Shown here: positions 25,412-35,169 of the stretch, piece by piece
How the letters are laid out: each line of letters starts with the position of its first letter
Numbering within the stretch: the first letter of the stretch is position 1
Source of the DNA: Alistipes sp.
GTDB lineage: Bacteria; Bacteroidota; Bacteroidia; Bacteroidales; Rikenellaceae
Reading direction: 5' to 3'
Length of the DNA stretch: 64,000 bases
Assembly: GCA_017555695.1 (NCBI GenBank)
Contig: JAFZFX010000004.1
Span: 1-64,000, forward strand
Program-made: the position numbers and the translations under genes
Notes under the pieces: generated by a model
Told to the model about the DNA's origin: nothing
What the model saw: the letters and a program-made list of their open reading frames with translations, nothing else
Databases searched by the model: none

Positions 25412-26095
25412 CTACATTGTATACTTGTTTACCATAGACTCCACCTTGCTGAAGATTACCTCGGGCGAAGCCATCTGCTCATCATCGGTAGTGCAATCAA
25501 TAACACACAACGCCTCATCATACTTTGCAGCGTCGATATATACTTGTCTTACGGCACGCTGCAAATCCATTGACTGCTCGTGGATATCCTTACAGCCATT
25601 CAGGTAGGCACGATCGTCTCCCTCACGCTGCTCCTGCAGAAGCTTACGCTCGGTGAATGCAAAGGGTACATCCAGGAAGAGTGACAGGTCGGGCTTGGGG
25701 ATAGCAAAGTAGTCATACTCCAAGCTCAATATCCACTTACGCAGAGTCTCGCGCTCGGCCTCATCACTCAACTTTGCACACTGATAACCTATATTAGAAT
25801 ATACATAGCGGTCGCAAATGACCACCTTGCCCTCAGAGAGCCACTGACGAATCATTGTTGCTGCATCGCGTCTGTCGCCCGCATAGAGCAACGCCACGAT
25901 ATATGGATCTACCTGCTCTATGCTACCAAGTTCACCTCGTAGGAAACGCGCTATCAAATCGCCAAAATAGGGGGCGTCAAAACGCGGAAAGTGCAGATAC
26001 TCGCACTCCATACCTTTGTCGGCAAACATCTTGCGCAAATTGGCTATCTGCGTAGATTTGCCACAGCCATCCACCCCTTCAAGCACTATAAACAT
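25412..26095 (-). CDS. tmk: Thymidylate kinase
   Basis: 227 residues. The P-loop EGVDGCGKST is at the N-terminus and CDRYVYSNIGYQ is the DRY/nucleotide-contact motif. The LID-type region lies around LQEQREGDDRAY. It phosphorylates dTMP to dTDP. It is slightly longer than the usual ~205-215 residues. It abuts the BT_3928-like gene and lies 66 bp downstream of sufS. Confidence 0.93.
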   Translation of the reverse strand: MFIVLEGVDGCGKSTQIANLRKMFADKGMECEYLHFPRFDAPYFGDLIARFLRGELGSIEQVDPYIVALLYAGDRRDAATMIRQWLSEGKVVICDRYVYSNIGYQCAKLSDEAERETLRKWILSLEYDYFAIPKPDLSLFLDVPFAFTERKLLQEQREGDDRAYLNGCKDIHEQSMDLQRAVRQVYIDAAKYDEALCVIDCTTDDEQMASPEVIFSKVESMVNKYTM

Positions 26096-26161
26096 ATCTC
26101 TTCTTTTTGTTTGGTTTTATCTTGCTGGCTATTTTCGTTATAGCCTATACTCTCTTTCTGC

Positions 26162-27379
26162 TTATCGCAACATTCTGACGGCTCGCTCAACGCCACGACA
26201 CAGCGCATCAATCTCCTCGCGTGTATTGTACATCGCAATCGAGGCACGGCACATACCCGTAATGCCGTAGTGTGTCATCACCGGCTCGGCACAATGTTGT
26301 CCCGTACGAATTGCAATGCCCAACTTATCGAGAATCATCCCCACATCATAGGGATGAATGCCCTCGATATTGAACGATACGATAGAACACTTATTCTCGC
26401 ACTGACCATATATCTTCAGCCCCTGAATCTGACTTAACTGCTCCTCGGCATAACGACGCAACTGGCTCTCATACTCCTCGATGGCAGCCAAATCAAACTG
26501 CTCCAGATACTTTATTGCCTCACCCAAACCAATGGCATCGACATAGTTTGCCGTACCAGCCTCGTACTTCAGCGGCAGAGGTGCATAAGTGGTCTTTGCA
26601 AAAGATACCCTATCGACCATATCGCCACCACCCAAGAATGGAGGCATCTGCTCCAGGATATCTCGTTTGCCATACAGCACACCGACACCCGTAGGGCCAT
26701 ATAATTTATGTGATGAAAATGCGTAGAAATCACAGTCCAATGCTGCGACATCAGCTCCGCCGTGCACAACACCTTGACAGCCATCTACCGTCACATGAGC
26801 GCCCGCACGATGGGCTTTATCTATAATATTCTTGAGATTAGGACGAGTTCCCAAAGTATTTGACGCCTGCGTCACAGCCACCATTCGAGTGCACTCATCA
26901 AGCAATTCGTCGAGCATCTCCTCCTTCAGTCGGCCATCGTCATCAAAGGGCAGGACTCTAATCTCTGCGCCCTTGCGCTCGGCCATAATCTGCCACGGCA
27001 CAATATTCGAGTGGTGCTCCATCTCGCTAATGATGATGTTGTCACCTTCGTGCAAGAACTTCTCACTCCAGGCGTAAGCCACCGTATTGAGCGATGCGGT
27101 AGCACCAGCCGTAAATATCACCTCCTCACGATGTTCGGCGCCGATAAAGCGCTGTACCTTCTCGCGAGCAGCCTCATAACGCTCGGTGGCCTCCTCCGAT
27201 AGGCGGTGAACTCCTCTGTGGATGTTGGCATTGTGGCGACGATACATCTCGTCAATAGCCGCAATGACGCAATCGGGCTTCTGTGCCGTTGCGCCACTGT
27301 CCAGATAGACGAGTCGCTTGCCATTCACCTCGCTGTCGAGGATAGCAAAATCTGCTCTTATCGCTGCTACATCAAACAT
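26162..27379 (-). CDS. sufS: Cysteine desulfurase SufS
   Basis: 405 residues, typical length. The pyridoxal-phosphate lysine is K225 in FSSHKLYGPTG, and the persulfide cysteine is in RTGQHCAEP (about residue 361). It supplies sulfur for iron-sulfur cluster assembly on SufBCD. It is last in the sufBCDS run, 10 bp after sufD. Confidence 0.95.
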   Translation of the reverse strand: MFDVAAIRADFAILDSEVNGKRLVYLDSGATAQKPDCVIAAIDEMYRRHNANIHRGVHRLSEEATERYEAAREKVQRFIGAEHREEVIFTAGATASLNTVAYAWSEKFLHEGDNIIISEMEHHSNIVPWQIMAERKGAEIRVLPFDDDGRLKEEMLDELLDECTRMVAVTQASNTLGTRPNLKNIIDKAHRAGAHVTVDGCQGVVHGGADVAALDCDFYAFSSHKLYGPTGVGVLYGKRDILEQMPPFLGGGDMVDRVSFAKTTYAPLPLKYEAGTANYVDAIGLGEAIKYLEQFDLAAIEEYESQLRRYAEEQLSQIQGLKIYGQCENKCSIVSFNIEGIHPYDVGMILDKLGIAIRTGQHCAEPVMTHYGITGMCRASIAMYNTREEIDALCRGVERAVRMLR

Positions 27380-27389
27380 CTTACGACGG

Positions 27390-28208
27390 TTAAATCTCCT
27401 CCAAAAATCTATTCAGTTCCTCGGCCAGCACATCTCCGAATGCGCTCGACGAGTAGACAATATCCTTAGCAAAACCCTCAATCTGCAATCGGCGAGCCTG
27501 CATCTCGGACAATCCTCTCTGACGCATATAGAGTATAGCCTCGCTATCCAACTGACCTACCGTTGCACCGTGCGAACACTTCACATCGTCGGCGTAAATC
27601 TCCAACTGCGGTTTGGTGATAATTTTTGCCTCACCACCCAACTCTATGTTGCGGCTATTCTGACGGGCATCGGTGCGCTGGGCATCTTGTGCTACATAGA
27701 CCATTCCGTTGAACTCGCCCTTCGACTTGCCGCTTGCAACGCCCTTAACAAGAGAGTTACTCGTACAGTCAGAGTAGTTGTGATTAACTCTTACGGCCAC
27801 CTTACAATACTCCTCGCCACGCGAAAGGAAGATACTCTTCAATGCATTGGAAGCCTGCTTGCCGTTCATATCGACCATATAGTCGACCACAGCGCCACTT
27901 GTCACAACGCTTGTAATGTCGCATACACTACCCGCCTGCTGACGCACAACGCTCTCCGCAAAGCAACCACCCAAATAGACATCCACCACTCGCAAAGATG
28001 CACAAGGATGCACATCGAATACCATACGCGATGAGTCCGCCTTAGTGTGGAGTACGAGCACAGATTTACGGTCATTCTCGGCAACCGTCACATCCAGATT
28101 GTTGGGGTTAATCACCACCTCTACCTGGCTGTTATCTGCAGCCGTAACAATACCACCGCTCGACTCAAGGTCGATGCCCTGCTCTTGTAAATAATCAAGC
28201 AAGCCCAT
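27390..28208 (-). CDS. sufD: Fe-S assembly scaffold SufD, short form
   Basis: 272 residues, far shorter than the ~420-450 of many SufD proteins. The beta-helix core and C-terminal helices are present: RTDARQNSRNIELGG, KPQLEIYADDVKCSHG, and LYMRQRGLSEMQARRL. The N-terminal helical region is largely missing, and the first ATG is 2 bp downstream of the sufC stop, so no upstream start is hidden. The short form is likely natural rather than a truncation. Confidence 0.9.
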   Translation of the reverse strand: MGLLDYLQEQGIDLESSGGIVTAADNSQVEVVINPNNLDVTVAENDRKSVLVLHTKADSSRMVFDVHPCASLRVVDVYLGGCFAESVVRQQAGSVCDITSVVTSGAVVDYMVDMNGKQASNALKSIFLSRGEEYCKVAVRVNHNYSDCTSNSLVKGVASGKSKGEFNGMVYVAQDAQRTDARQNSRNIELGGEAKIITKPQLEIYADDVKCSHGATVGQLDSEAILYMRQRGLSEMQARRLQIEGFAKDIVYSSSAFGDVLAEELNRFLEEI

Positions 28209-28210
28209 CG

Positions 28211-28963
28211 TTACTCCTTATAATCGTTAATCAACCAATCGTAACCCTCCTTCTCGAGCTTCAGGGCCAGAGTCTTGTCACCAGTGTAGATGATGCGACC
28301 CTTATATAGCACATGCACATAGTCGGGCACGATATAATCCAACAGACGCTGGTAGTGAGTAATCACAACCGTTGCGTTCTGCTCATTGTGAAGGCGTGTA
28401 ACACCTGTAGCAACGATACGCAACGCATCAATATCCAGACCCGAGTCAGTCTCATCCAACACCGAGAGTTTGGGCTCGAGCATAGCCATCTGGAAAATCT
28501 CGTTCTTCTTTTTCTCGCCACCCGAGAAGCCCTCGTTCACTGCGCGGTTGGTCAGCTTTGAATCCAACTCCACGATTGCGCTCTTCTCACGCATCATGCG
28601 CAGGAACTCACCAGCCGAGAGAGGCTCCTCGCCTCGGAACTTGCGCTGCTCGTTTACGGCCATCTTCATAAAGTTGGCCATAGTCACACCAGGTATCTCA
28701 ACGGGATACTGGAAACCGAGAAACAGGCCCATACGGGCTCTATCTTCGATGGGCAACTCCAAAAGGTTCTGCTCCAAAAACTCTACACTGCCATCGGTTA
28801 CCGTAAACTTCTCGTTACCAGCCAAAACAGAGGCCAATGTACTCTTACCCGAGCCGTTGGGACCCATAATGGCGTGAACTTCACCAGCACGAACTTCGAG
28901 GTTGATACCGCGAAGTATCTGCTTGTTATCTACCGATGCACATAAATTTTTAATGCTTAGCAT
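28211..28963 (-). CDS. sufC: Fe-S assembly ATPase SufC
   Basis: 250 residues. Walker A GPNGSGKST, ABC signature FSGGEKKKNEI and Walker B LSVLDETDSGLD are the SufC forms. It powers cluster assembly as part of SufBC2D. It lies 63 bp downstream of sufB and 2 bp upstream of sufD. Confidence 0.97.
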   Translation of the reverse strand: MLSIKNLCASVDNKQILRGINLEVRAGEVHAIMGPNGSGKSTLASVLAGNEKFTVTDGSVEFLEQNLLELPIEDRARMGLFLGFQYPVEIPGVTMANFMKMAVNEQRKFRGEEPLSAGEFLRMMREKSAIVELDSKLTNRAVNEGFSGGEKKKNEIFQMAMLEPKLSVLDETDSGLDIDALRIVATGVTRLHNEQNATVVITHYQRLLDYIVPDYVHVLYKGRIIYTGDKTLALKLEKEGYDWLINDYKE

Positions 28964-29026
28964 ATTATAGTGTTTATCTTAATCTTTACTTTAATTTTAT
29001 GTCGCCGTATTGCTTAAACCGCCACT

Positions 29027-30463
29027 TTAACCAACTGAGCCTTCAAGGCTGATAGCCAACAATTTCTGCGCCTCTACGGCAAACTCCATAGGTAGCTTGG
29101 CCAATACCTCGCGCGCATAGCCATTAACTATCAATCCCACAGCATCTTCTGTCGAGAGTCCTCGCTGATTGCAGTAGAAGAGCTGCTCCTCCGATATCTT
29201 CGAAGTTGTAGCCTCGTGCTCAAGCACTGCTGTCGGGTTGTTGGAATCAATCTCGGGGAATGTGTGTGCACCACACTTATCGCCAATGAGCAGTGAGTCG
29301 CACTGTGAGTAGTTGCGAGCATTGTCGGCACCCTTCGCTACGCGCACCAGACCACGATAAGCGTTCTGGCTACGACCTGCAGATATACCCTTCGACACGA
29401 TGCGGCTGCGTGTATTGCGGCCAATGTGAATCATCTTCGTGCCAGTATCGGCCTGCTGATAGTTGTTGGTCATGGCTACAGAGTAGAACTCGCCCACCGA
29501 GTTATCGCCCAACAATACACAGCTCGGATACTTCCAAGTGATGGCCGAACCTGTCTCAACCTGAGTCCACGACAGACGGGCATTCTCGTGACAAAGACCA
29601 CGCTTTGTTACGAAGTTGTAGATACCACCCTTGCCGTTTTCGTCGCCAGGATACCAGTTCTGTACGGTAGAATATTTGACCTCAGCATCCTTCTCTACGA
29701 TAATCTCTACTACTGCGGCGTGCAGCTGATTCTCGTCACGACGCGGAGCTGTACAACCCTCAAGGTAGCTCACATAAGAGCCCTCGTCAGCAACAAGCAG
29801 CGTGCGCTCGAACTGGCCAGTGCCCTCGGCATTGATACGGAAATAGGTAGATAGCTCCATCGGGCAACGCACTCCCTTTGGAATATAGCAGAACGAGCCA
29901 TCAGAGAAGACCGCTGCGTTGAGTGCCGCATAGAAGTTATCAGTATGAGGCACAACACGACCCAAATATTTCTTAATCAATTCGGGATACTCCTTGATAG
30001 CCTCCGAAATAGAACAGAAGATAATACCCTTCTCGGCCAAAGTTTCACGGAATGTGGTCTTAACCGACACCGAGTCCATAACAGCATCAACGGCTACGCC
30101 AGCCAATGCCATCTGCTCCTCCAATGGAATACCCAACTTGTCGAATGTGCGCTTCAACTCGGGATCCACTTCGTCCATCGAACCCAATTTCTTGGTAGCC
30201 TTGGGAGCTGCATAGTAGATGATATCCTGAAAATCAATTTCAGGAATATCCAGGTGTGCCCACTGTGGCAACTTCATACCCTGCCAATGGCGGAACGCCG
30301 CCAAACGACGCTCGAGCATCCACTCGGGTTCACCCTTTTTCTCGGATATAATGCGGATAACCTCTTCGCTCAAGCCCTTACCAATGGTTTCGGTCTCGAT
30401 ATCTGAGGTAAAGCCGTACTTATATTCGCCTTCAATATTATCTATTATCTCTTTTTCTGCCAT
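29027..30463 (-). CDS. sufB: Fe-S assembly scaffold SufB
   Basis: About 478 residues from the ATG at 30463 (MAEKEIIDN). An upstream ATG at 30487 would overlap the -7 promoter element at 30487-30494, so the shorter start is preferred. Conserved SufB blocks are present: [57 protein letters not shown] and [10 protein letters not shown]. It forms the cluster scaffold with SufC and SufD and is first in the operon. Confidence 0.96.
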   Translation of the reverse strand: MAEKEIIDNIEGEYKYGFTSDIETETIGKGLSEEVIRIISEKKGEPEWMLERRLAAFRHWQGMKLPQWAHLDIPEIDFQDIIYYAAPKATKKLGSMDEVDPELKRTFDKLGIPLEEQMALAGVAVDAVMDSVSVKTTFRETLAEKGIIFCSISEAIKEYPELIKKYLGRVVPHTDNFYAALNAAVFSDGSFCYIPKGVRCPMELSTYFRINAEGTGQFERTLLVADEGSYVSYLEGCTAPRRDENQLHAAVVEIIVEKDAEVKYSTVQNWYPGDENGKGGIYNFVTKRGLCHENARLSWTQVETGSAITWKYPSCVLLGDNSVGEFYSVAMTNNYQQADTGTKMIHIGRNTRSRIVSKGISAGRSQNAYRGLVRVAKGADNARNYSQCDSLLIGDKCGAHTFPEIDSNNPTAVLEHEATTSKISEEQLFYCNQRGLSTEDAVGLIVNGYAREVLAKLPMEFAVEAQKLLAISLEGSVG

Positions 30464-30486
30464 AATAATCGCGGTAAAAACGCTCA

Positions 30487-30494
30487 CAAAAATA
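30487..30494 (-). promoter_or_regulatory. -7 element of the suf operon
   Basis: TATTTTTG on the minus strand. It would start transcription near 30480, upstream of ATG 30463 but after the ATG at 30487, which fixes the translational start. No clear -33 partner. Confidence 0.5.
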
Positions 30495-30587
30495 CAAAAA
30501 AAATATTAATAATTCGATTATTTACACAGCAAGTTACACTCCAATCCATAACAGCCACAGAAAGATATTTCGCCCACATCGCAGTTT

Positions 30588-30632
30588 TTGCAAAAACAGA
30601 TAGGGGACACACCCCGAAAGGCATATCCCCTA
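30588..30632 (-). terminator. Terminator of the serine hydrolase gene
   Basis: TAGGGGA (30601-30607) pairs with TCCCCTA (30626-30632). Read leftward, a T run follows at about 30593-30589. Confidence 0.55.
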
Positions 30633-30658
30633 CATCCGTTGATTGACTAATAAAAGTC

Positions 30659-31906
30659 CTATTTATTTGAGCCGATTCGACCTGTATAAGCATCTATGCC
30701 AGATGAATCAAACGGCTGTGCAAAGAATTTCTCTGCAGCCTTGCTCACCTCACCACTCCAAGGCTGAGGACCACCAGCGCACTGGATTACCCACAACTTA
30801 AGCTGCTTCTTGTGCCAGTTTACCATACAGTTAGTACCCCAAGCACCACCGTGACCAAACCACGCATCCTCGCCATCTTCAATCGGAGCATTCAAACCGA
30901 GTGAGTAGCCACCCATATTCTTGGGACGAGTTGAGCAAGCCAAGATAGACTTAACGGTCTCCTCCTTCAAAATGCGCACACCATTATCGCCCATGCCGAG
31001 ATTCATCAACATCTTGTAGAACTTCAGCTGATCGGCAGCTGTGGTCCACAAACCTGCACCTGCAGATGCAAATACATGTGAATCGTTGTAGGGACGCTGC
31101 TGCCAAGCCATCTCCTCTACCCACTCAGCGGGAGCATTCTCCTTGCAAGCGTACAACTCAACCTTCTTCTTGATCTGCTTGTCTGTCGGCCAGAACCAAG
31201 TAGACTTCATTCCCAGAGGATCCAAAATCTCCTTCTTGAGGTAATCCTCCCACTTCATACCAGTAACAACTTCAACAATAGCTGCGCCAATATCGATACC
31301 TGTGTTAGAGTAAACATCACGAGTGCCAGGCTCAAACAAGATGGGCGAGTCGGCAGCAACAACAGCGACCTGACGAAGAGGCGCGCCACCGCTCCAGCCA
31401 CCGCCACGAACATCGTTACGCTTAACATTTGCCTCGAAGGGGAAACCACCAGTGTGGTTGAGCACCATACGAACAGTAAGCACATTCTTTGCCTTCTGCA
31501 GAGTCTTTACACCATCCTTGTTTGATGTCTGAATCCACAACTCCTTGAACTCGGGCAGATACTTTGAAACGGGATCATCGAGAGTAATCTTACCCTCCTC
31601 TACCAACTTAGCAATTGTCACACCACAGAAACCCTTGGTCTGTGAACACTGCATAAACACATTATCCAACTTAATGGGGCGCTTGGCCTCTACATCGGCG
31701 TAACCTACACAACAAGTCTCCTGGACGCCATCCTTATAAAATACACTGATAGCACCTGCCAACTGACCATTATCCACATAAGGTTGCAACACCTCGCGGG
31801 CATAATTAGTCTTAGAGTCCTTAACTTTTTTCTGCGCCATCGCAGTCAAGTTGAACGATGCTACCACAACGATGAGGGCGCATACAAACTTCATAGCTCT
31901 TTTCAT
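30659..31906 (-). CDS. Secreted serine hydrolase, beta-lactamase (class C) fold
   Basis: About 415 residues from ATG 31906, which gives a standard signal peptide ending LTAMAQ; the frame is open 15 residues further but that adds nothing sensible. Catalytic motif one is SQTK in CSQTKGFCG, motif two is YSN in VYSNTGIDIG, and HTGGFPF is the usual loop. The family includes esterases and D-Ala-peptidases. It is transcribed after the HGSNAT-like gene, 70 bp downstream, and probably belongs to one operon. A role in cell-wall or glycan metabolism is inferred from context only. Confidence 0.85.
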   Translation of the reverse strand: MKRAMKFVCALIVVVASFNLTAMAQKKVKDSKTNYAREVLQPYVDNGQLAGAISVFYKDGVQETCCVGYADVEAKRPIKLDNVFMQCSQTKGFCGVTIAKLVEEGKITLDDPVSKYLPEFKELWIQTSNKDGVKTLQKAKNVLTVRMVLNHTGGFPFEANVKRNDVRGGGWSGGAPLRQVAVVAADSPILFEPGTRDVYSNTGIDIGAAIVEVVTGMKWEDYLKKEILDPLGMKSTWFWPTDKQIKKKVELYACKENAPAEWVEEMAWQQRPYNDSHVFASAGAGLWTTAADQLKFYKMLMNLGMGDNGVRILKEETVKSILACSTRPKNMGGYSLGLNAPIEDGEDAWFGHGGAWGTNCMVNWHKKQLKLWVIQCAGGPQPWSGEVSKAAEKFFAQPFDSSGIDAYTGRIGSNK

Positions 31907-31976
31907 ATTTTTAACTTTATTGCCTTGCCCGACAATGCGAGCAAAACGCATTAAACATTTCTATGCTATCCAATTA

Positions 31977-33086
31977 TTAAATCTTCAAGAATGTCTTCTT
32001 GCGATAGAGGAAGTAGAGGAACAACCAGCACGCAGCAACATAACCAGCCTGAGTTACCACCTCAGCCCACTGCTCGGGGAGTTTACCAGCAAAACCACCG
32101 ATGAAGAAATTGGCGATACCACTAAAGTTAATAAAACGCTGGGCGAGATAGATTGTGATTGAGTTCATACCCACAACGCGAAAGACCAAAGTCCACTTCT
32201 GCCAGCCTCGCACATCAACGATATAGTAGAATATAGCCATCATGGCCACCGAATAAGCACCTACGGCGCAAACGAAAGTGCTCGACCACAACATCTTGTT
32301 GATAGGCACAAAACCCTTACCCAAGATAGCAACAACAGCCAATACTACAGCAGCACCCAACATATAGAGAGTCTTGCGGTTGCCAGAAATCTCGTTTTCA
32401 GGCTTACGAATGAGCTCGCCGGTAAACATACCAAGCATAGCCGTAACGATAGCGGGAACAGCAGAGAGCAGACCTTCGGGATCGAAGCGGTTATCGTCGT
32501 AAATCAGACGACCGGGCAAGAACAAACGGTCGATATAACCAACGATATTACCCTCGCGGCTCAATGGATCGGCATCAACAACATCGGGAGCGCCAACATA
32601 TTTTGTCAGAAGTGCATATCCTACCAAAATTGCAGCAGCGATGATAGCGCGTGAGCGAACACCGAAGTTGAGATAGAGTATAGCTGCGAACATCCACGCA
32701 ATACCAATACGAGCCAATACACTCGCGCAACGCAGTGTCTCGAAGTTCAGCTTAAAGAAACCATTGTAAACCATACCCAAGAAAATCAGAATCGCCGCAC
32801 GGCGGAAAATCTTGAGATAGATGGCTGTTGTAGACATACCCTTCTCGCGCTGTTTTGCATAAGAGAATGGGAACGACACTCCAGCCAAGAAGAGGAACAG
32901 GGGGAAGATAGTGTCGTGATGACGCAAACCATCCCACTGCACATGGCTCATAGAGCGCGAAATAGCCTCCGTTACGGGGTTGGGCCACAAGGCGCACAAC
33001 GCCACTACGAGTCCCGAAAGACCCATAATAAAGAACATGTCAAATCCACGCAACGCGTCGAGTGACATCAGACGATTATTCTTCAT
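31977..33086 (-). CDS. HGSNAT-like membrane acetyltransferase (DUF5009/DUF1624 type)
   Basis: 369 residues with about ten membrane helices. The N-terminus SLDALRGFDMFFIMG and the HHDTIFPLFLFLAG block are characteristic of the heparan-alpha-glucosaminide N-acetyltransferase-like family in Bacteroidota, where the conserved histidines are proposed to take acetyl groups across the membrane. It precedes a secreted serine hydrolase. A candidate -7 element TATCTTTG (33185-33192, minus strand) is about 100 bp upstream. The substrate is unknown. Confidence 0.75.
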   Translation of the reverse strand: MKNNRLMSLDALRGFDMFFIMGLSGLVVALCALWPNPVTEAISRSMSHVQWDGLRHHDTIFPLFLFLAGVSFPFSYAKQREKGMSTTAIYLKIFRRAAILIFLGMVYNGFFKLNFETLRCASVLARIGIAWMFAAILYLNFGVRSRAIIAAAILVGYALLTKYVGAPDVVDADPLSREGNIVGYIDRLFLPGRLIYDDNRFDPEGLLSAVPAIVTAMLGMFTGELIRKPENEISGNRKTLYMLGAAVVLAVVAILGKGFVPINKMLWSSTFVCAVGAYSVAMMAIFYYIVDVRGWQKWTLVFRVVGMNSITIYLAQRFINFSGIANFFIGGFAGKLPEQWAEVVTQAGYVAACWLFLYFLYRKKTFLKI

Positions 33087-33428
33087 AGTATTATAAGTTT
33101 AGTTTGTTTATGCAGTTTTGTTTGGTTTCGCAGGCTTTGTCAGCACGGCTACAGCCGATATGACGACAAAAGCCTATTGTAGAGCAAAGATAATCTTTAT
33201 TTTATAAAATAGGTAATTTTAGTGACAGATTTAATCACTCGGGGGTGGCGAGCGCAAAACTGACGATATATTTTTTATTTGTTCGATATCATATCGCGCT
33301 GTAAGTGAGCGAGTAAAGCGCACAAACGAGGCAGCCAAGAAATTTGTGATTAAAAATTTATGGCTGGAATTTGGCAGTTTAGTTTTTTTTATCTACTTTT
33401 GCACTGCTCTTAAACGGAGGACAGGTTT
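33087..33428. other. Intergenic region (342 bp) with two promoters
   Basis: It contains the leader and -7-like element of the leftward acetyltransferase gene and, at its right end, the tRNA-Ser promoter. No further gene, repeat or RNA structure of note was seen. Confidence 0.5.
33370..33401 (+). promoter_or_regulatory. Promoter of tRNA-Ser
   Basis: TTTG at 33370-33373, a 20-nt gap, then TACTTTTG at 33394-33401. The expected start is about 20 nt before the tRNA 5' end. Confidence 0.65.
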
Positions 33429-33516
33429 GGAAGGATGGGTGAGTGGCTGAAACCACCAGTTTGCTAAACTGACGTACTCGATTAGGGTACCGGGGGTTCG
33501 AATCCCCCTCCTTCCG
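33429..33516 (+). tRNA. tRNA-Ser (anticodon GCT)
   Basis: 88 nt with a long variable arm typical of serine tRNA. The acceptor GGAAGGA pairs with TCCTTCC, the T-loop is TTCGAAT, and the anticodon loop TTGCTAA holds GCT. CCA is not encoded. A terminator follows at 33536. Confidence 0.96.
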
Positions 33517-33535
33517 CAAAGAAGAAATTGCTTAC

Positions 33536-33566
33536 AAGGCTTTGATGAAAATCAAAGCCTTTTTTG
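33536..33566 (+). terminator. Terminator of tRNA-Ser
   Basis: AAGGCTTTGAT (33536-33546) pairs with ATCAAAGCCTT across a 4-nt loop, then six Ts. Confidence 0.85.
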
Positions 33567-33610
33567 TTTGTGTGAAGCAAGACCTGTTTATTTGGATCGC
33601 ATCAATCAAA

Positions 33611-33639
33611 TAAAAAAGGCGCCGAATACTCCGACGCCT
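33611..33639 (-). terminator. Terminator of the peptide deformylase gene
   Basis: On the minus strand AGGCGTCG pairs with CGGCGCCT (one G-U pair), followed by a run of six Ts. Confidence 0.7.
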
Positions 33640-33644
33640 ATACC

Positions 33645-34229
33645 CTACTTCTCTTCGAGATAATCAATAAACAACTTGCCGTCAAGGTGATCTATCTCGT
33701 GCTGGAAGATAACAGCCGTGAAACCCTCGATGATTTGTTCGTGCTGCTCAAAATTCTCATCATAATAGCGCAGTGTTATGCGTTGCGACCTTATCACATC
33801 ATCGTGAATATCGGGAACCGAGAGGCATCCCTCGCCTCCTGCGGCTACTTCATCAGAAAACTCTACGATTTCGGGGTTAATAAAAAATTCAAACGGTTCA
33901 TCTGCTTTATCAAAACGCTGCACAGCAACCACTCGGCGCAGGATACCCACCTGCGGAGCAGCAATACCTACACCTTGATGCTCTGGACTTTGTACCGTAG
34001 CGAGCATACGGCGGCGCAATGTAGCAAACTCCTCACTCGACACCATCTGACAAGTCAGCGGCTTTGACTGCGAACGCAACACCACAGAGTCGCTCTGATG
34101 GGCGATACTCAACACATACATAACATCTCCCTGGCCAGCATTAATCACCTCACGCTCGGCCGTAGTGAAACCCTCGGAACAACTCATTGCACTCATCAGC
34201 ATCAAAATCAAATATAAATATTTTACCAT
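33645..34229 (-). CDS. Peptide deformylase with predicted lipoprotein signal
   Basis: 194 residues. All three deformylase motifs are intact: GVGIAAPQVG (86-95), EGCLSVP with metal ligand C135, and QHEIDHLDG with ligands H177 and H181 and catalytic E178. Unusually, the N-terminus is a hydrophobic signal ending SAMSC, with C17 as a candidate lipid-modified cysteine, followed by ~50 extra residues before the first motif. Normal deformylases act in the cytosol on nascent formyl-methionine. This one should be exported, perhaps acting on peptides in the periplasm. A housekeeping deformylase must exist elsewhere if so. Confidence 0.88.
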   Translation of the reverse strand: MVKYLYLILMLMSAMSCSEGFTTAEREVINAGQGDVMYVLSIAHQSDSVVLRSQSKPLTCQMVSSEEFATLRRRMLATVQSPEHQGVGIAAPQVGILRRVVAVQRFDKADEPFEFFINPEIVEFSDEVAAGGEGCLSVPDIHDDVIRSQRITLRYYDENFEQHEQIIEGFTAVIFQHEIDHLDGKLFIDYLEEK

Positions 34230-34335
34230 TTTCTTTAACTCTTAACCTAATAATTCTATCGGGCGATACCTCGTCCGTAGAGAACATTTCTCCTACAAAG
34301 ATATCATTTTCTTGGCGCAAACACACCGATATATG

Positions 34336-34376
34336 CACAAAAAAACAACCAACACATCAAAAGTGAGTTGGTTGTT
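34336..34376 (-). terminator. Terminator of the lytic transglycosylase gene
   Basis: AACAACCAAC (34344-34353) pairs perfectly with GTTGGTTGTT (34367-34376). Read leftward a run of seven Ts follows. Confidence 0.8.
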
Positions 34377-34405
34377 CTTTACTCCGTTTTGAGCAACAGG
34401 TTGCG

Positions 34406-35125
34406 TTACTGCTGTGAGGTCATCTTACAGTAGACATCATACTTCTTCATAACCTCTCTAACATAGGCCTCAGTCTGACGGCTACCTGTAAATTTACCAT
34501 ACTTTACCAATTCGCTCTCATAAACTGCGGGGTCAGCCTTCTGCTGCAAGTAGCGGGCTACCACCTCCCACGAATTGGGATTCTCTCCATTGCTCTTTGC
34601 CAAACGACGCGCATCAGACACATGGCCGATACCGCCATTGTAGCAGGCAAGAATAATACTCATTCGGTCGTTCTCGGGTGTTGCTGACGACATCTTAAGC
34701 GTAGAGTCAATCTTACGGAGCAACTTACCCGCCAGACGGATATTAGTCTCGGGATCAGCGAGATGCTCCTTATCTACATTAAACTGTCGGCATACAATCG
34801 GCGTAACCTGCATAAGACCTACTGCGCCCTGCTTCGACACGACATGTGACTTGAAGCGTGACTCATTGTAGGCTATGGCACTCATCAAACGCCAATCCAA
34901 ACCCTCCTCTTCGCTGATGCGTTGCATCATATCGTCATAGACTGATATAACCCACTCATCTACTACATCAGCACTGTCTGCAGCCATCTCGGCTGCCAAT
35001 TCAGTTTCTGTACCTTGGCTCTTCGCAGCGGCATCCATAGCCAACTCCTCGTCGAAAAGACTAGAGCCAATAAAAGTTACCAATACAATAAGAACAATCG
35101 AAAAAATAAGTGTCTTTTTTGACAT
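34406..35125 (-). CDS. Membrane-anchored lytic transglycosylase (Slt/MltF family)
   Basis: About 239 residues from ATG 35125, which gives an N-terminal membrane helix (MSKKTLIFSIVLIVLV); the longer frame would overlap the porin gene upstream. The goose-lysozyme-like SLT domain has catalytic Glu in AYNESRF, GAVGLMQVTP, and the late ACYNGGIGHV motif. It cleaves peptidoglycan glycan strands to 1,6-anhydro-MurNAc products. Downstream of the porin gene in the same direction, probably one transcript. Confidence 0.9.
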   Translation of the reverse strand: MSKKTLIFSIVLIVLVTFIGSSLFDEELAMDAAAKSQGTETELAAEMAADSADVVDEWVISVYDDMMQRISEEEGLDWRLMSAIAYNESRFKSHVVSKQGAVGLMQVTPIVCRQFNVDKEHLADPETNIRLAGKLLRKIDSTLKMSSATPENDRMSIILACYNGGIGHVSDARRLAKSNGENPNSWEVVARYLQQKADPAVYESELVKYGKFTGSRQTEAYVREVMKKYDVYCKMTSQQ

Positions 35126-35169
35126 AAATGTATGTTTTGTGGGCAGTTCACACCGCACAATACAGCACA

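Noticed and set aside
27318..28034. A 238-codon rightward reading frame
   Set aside because: It lies antisense across sufS and sufD and has no family features.
30464..30487. Eight extra N-terminal residues of SufB from ATG 30487
   Set aside because: That ATG falls on the -7 promoter element, so it would not be in the transcript.
34150..34338. A 62-codon leftward frame overlapping the deformylase start
   Set aside because: It overlaps the deformylase signal region and the upstream terminator area; no motif.
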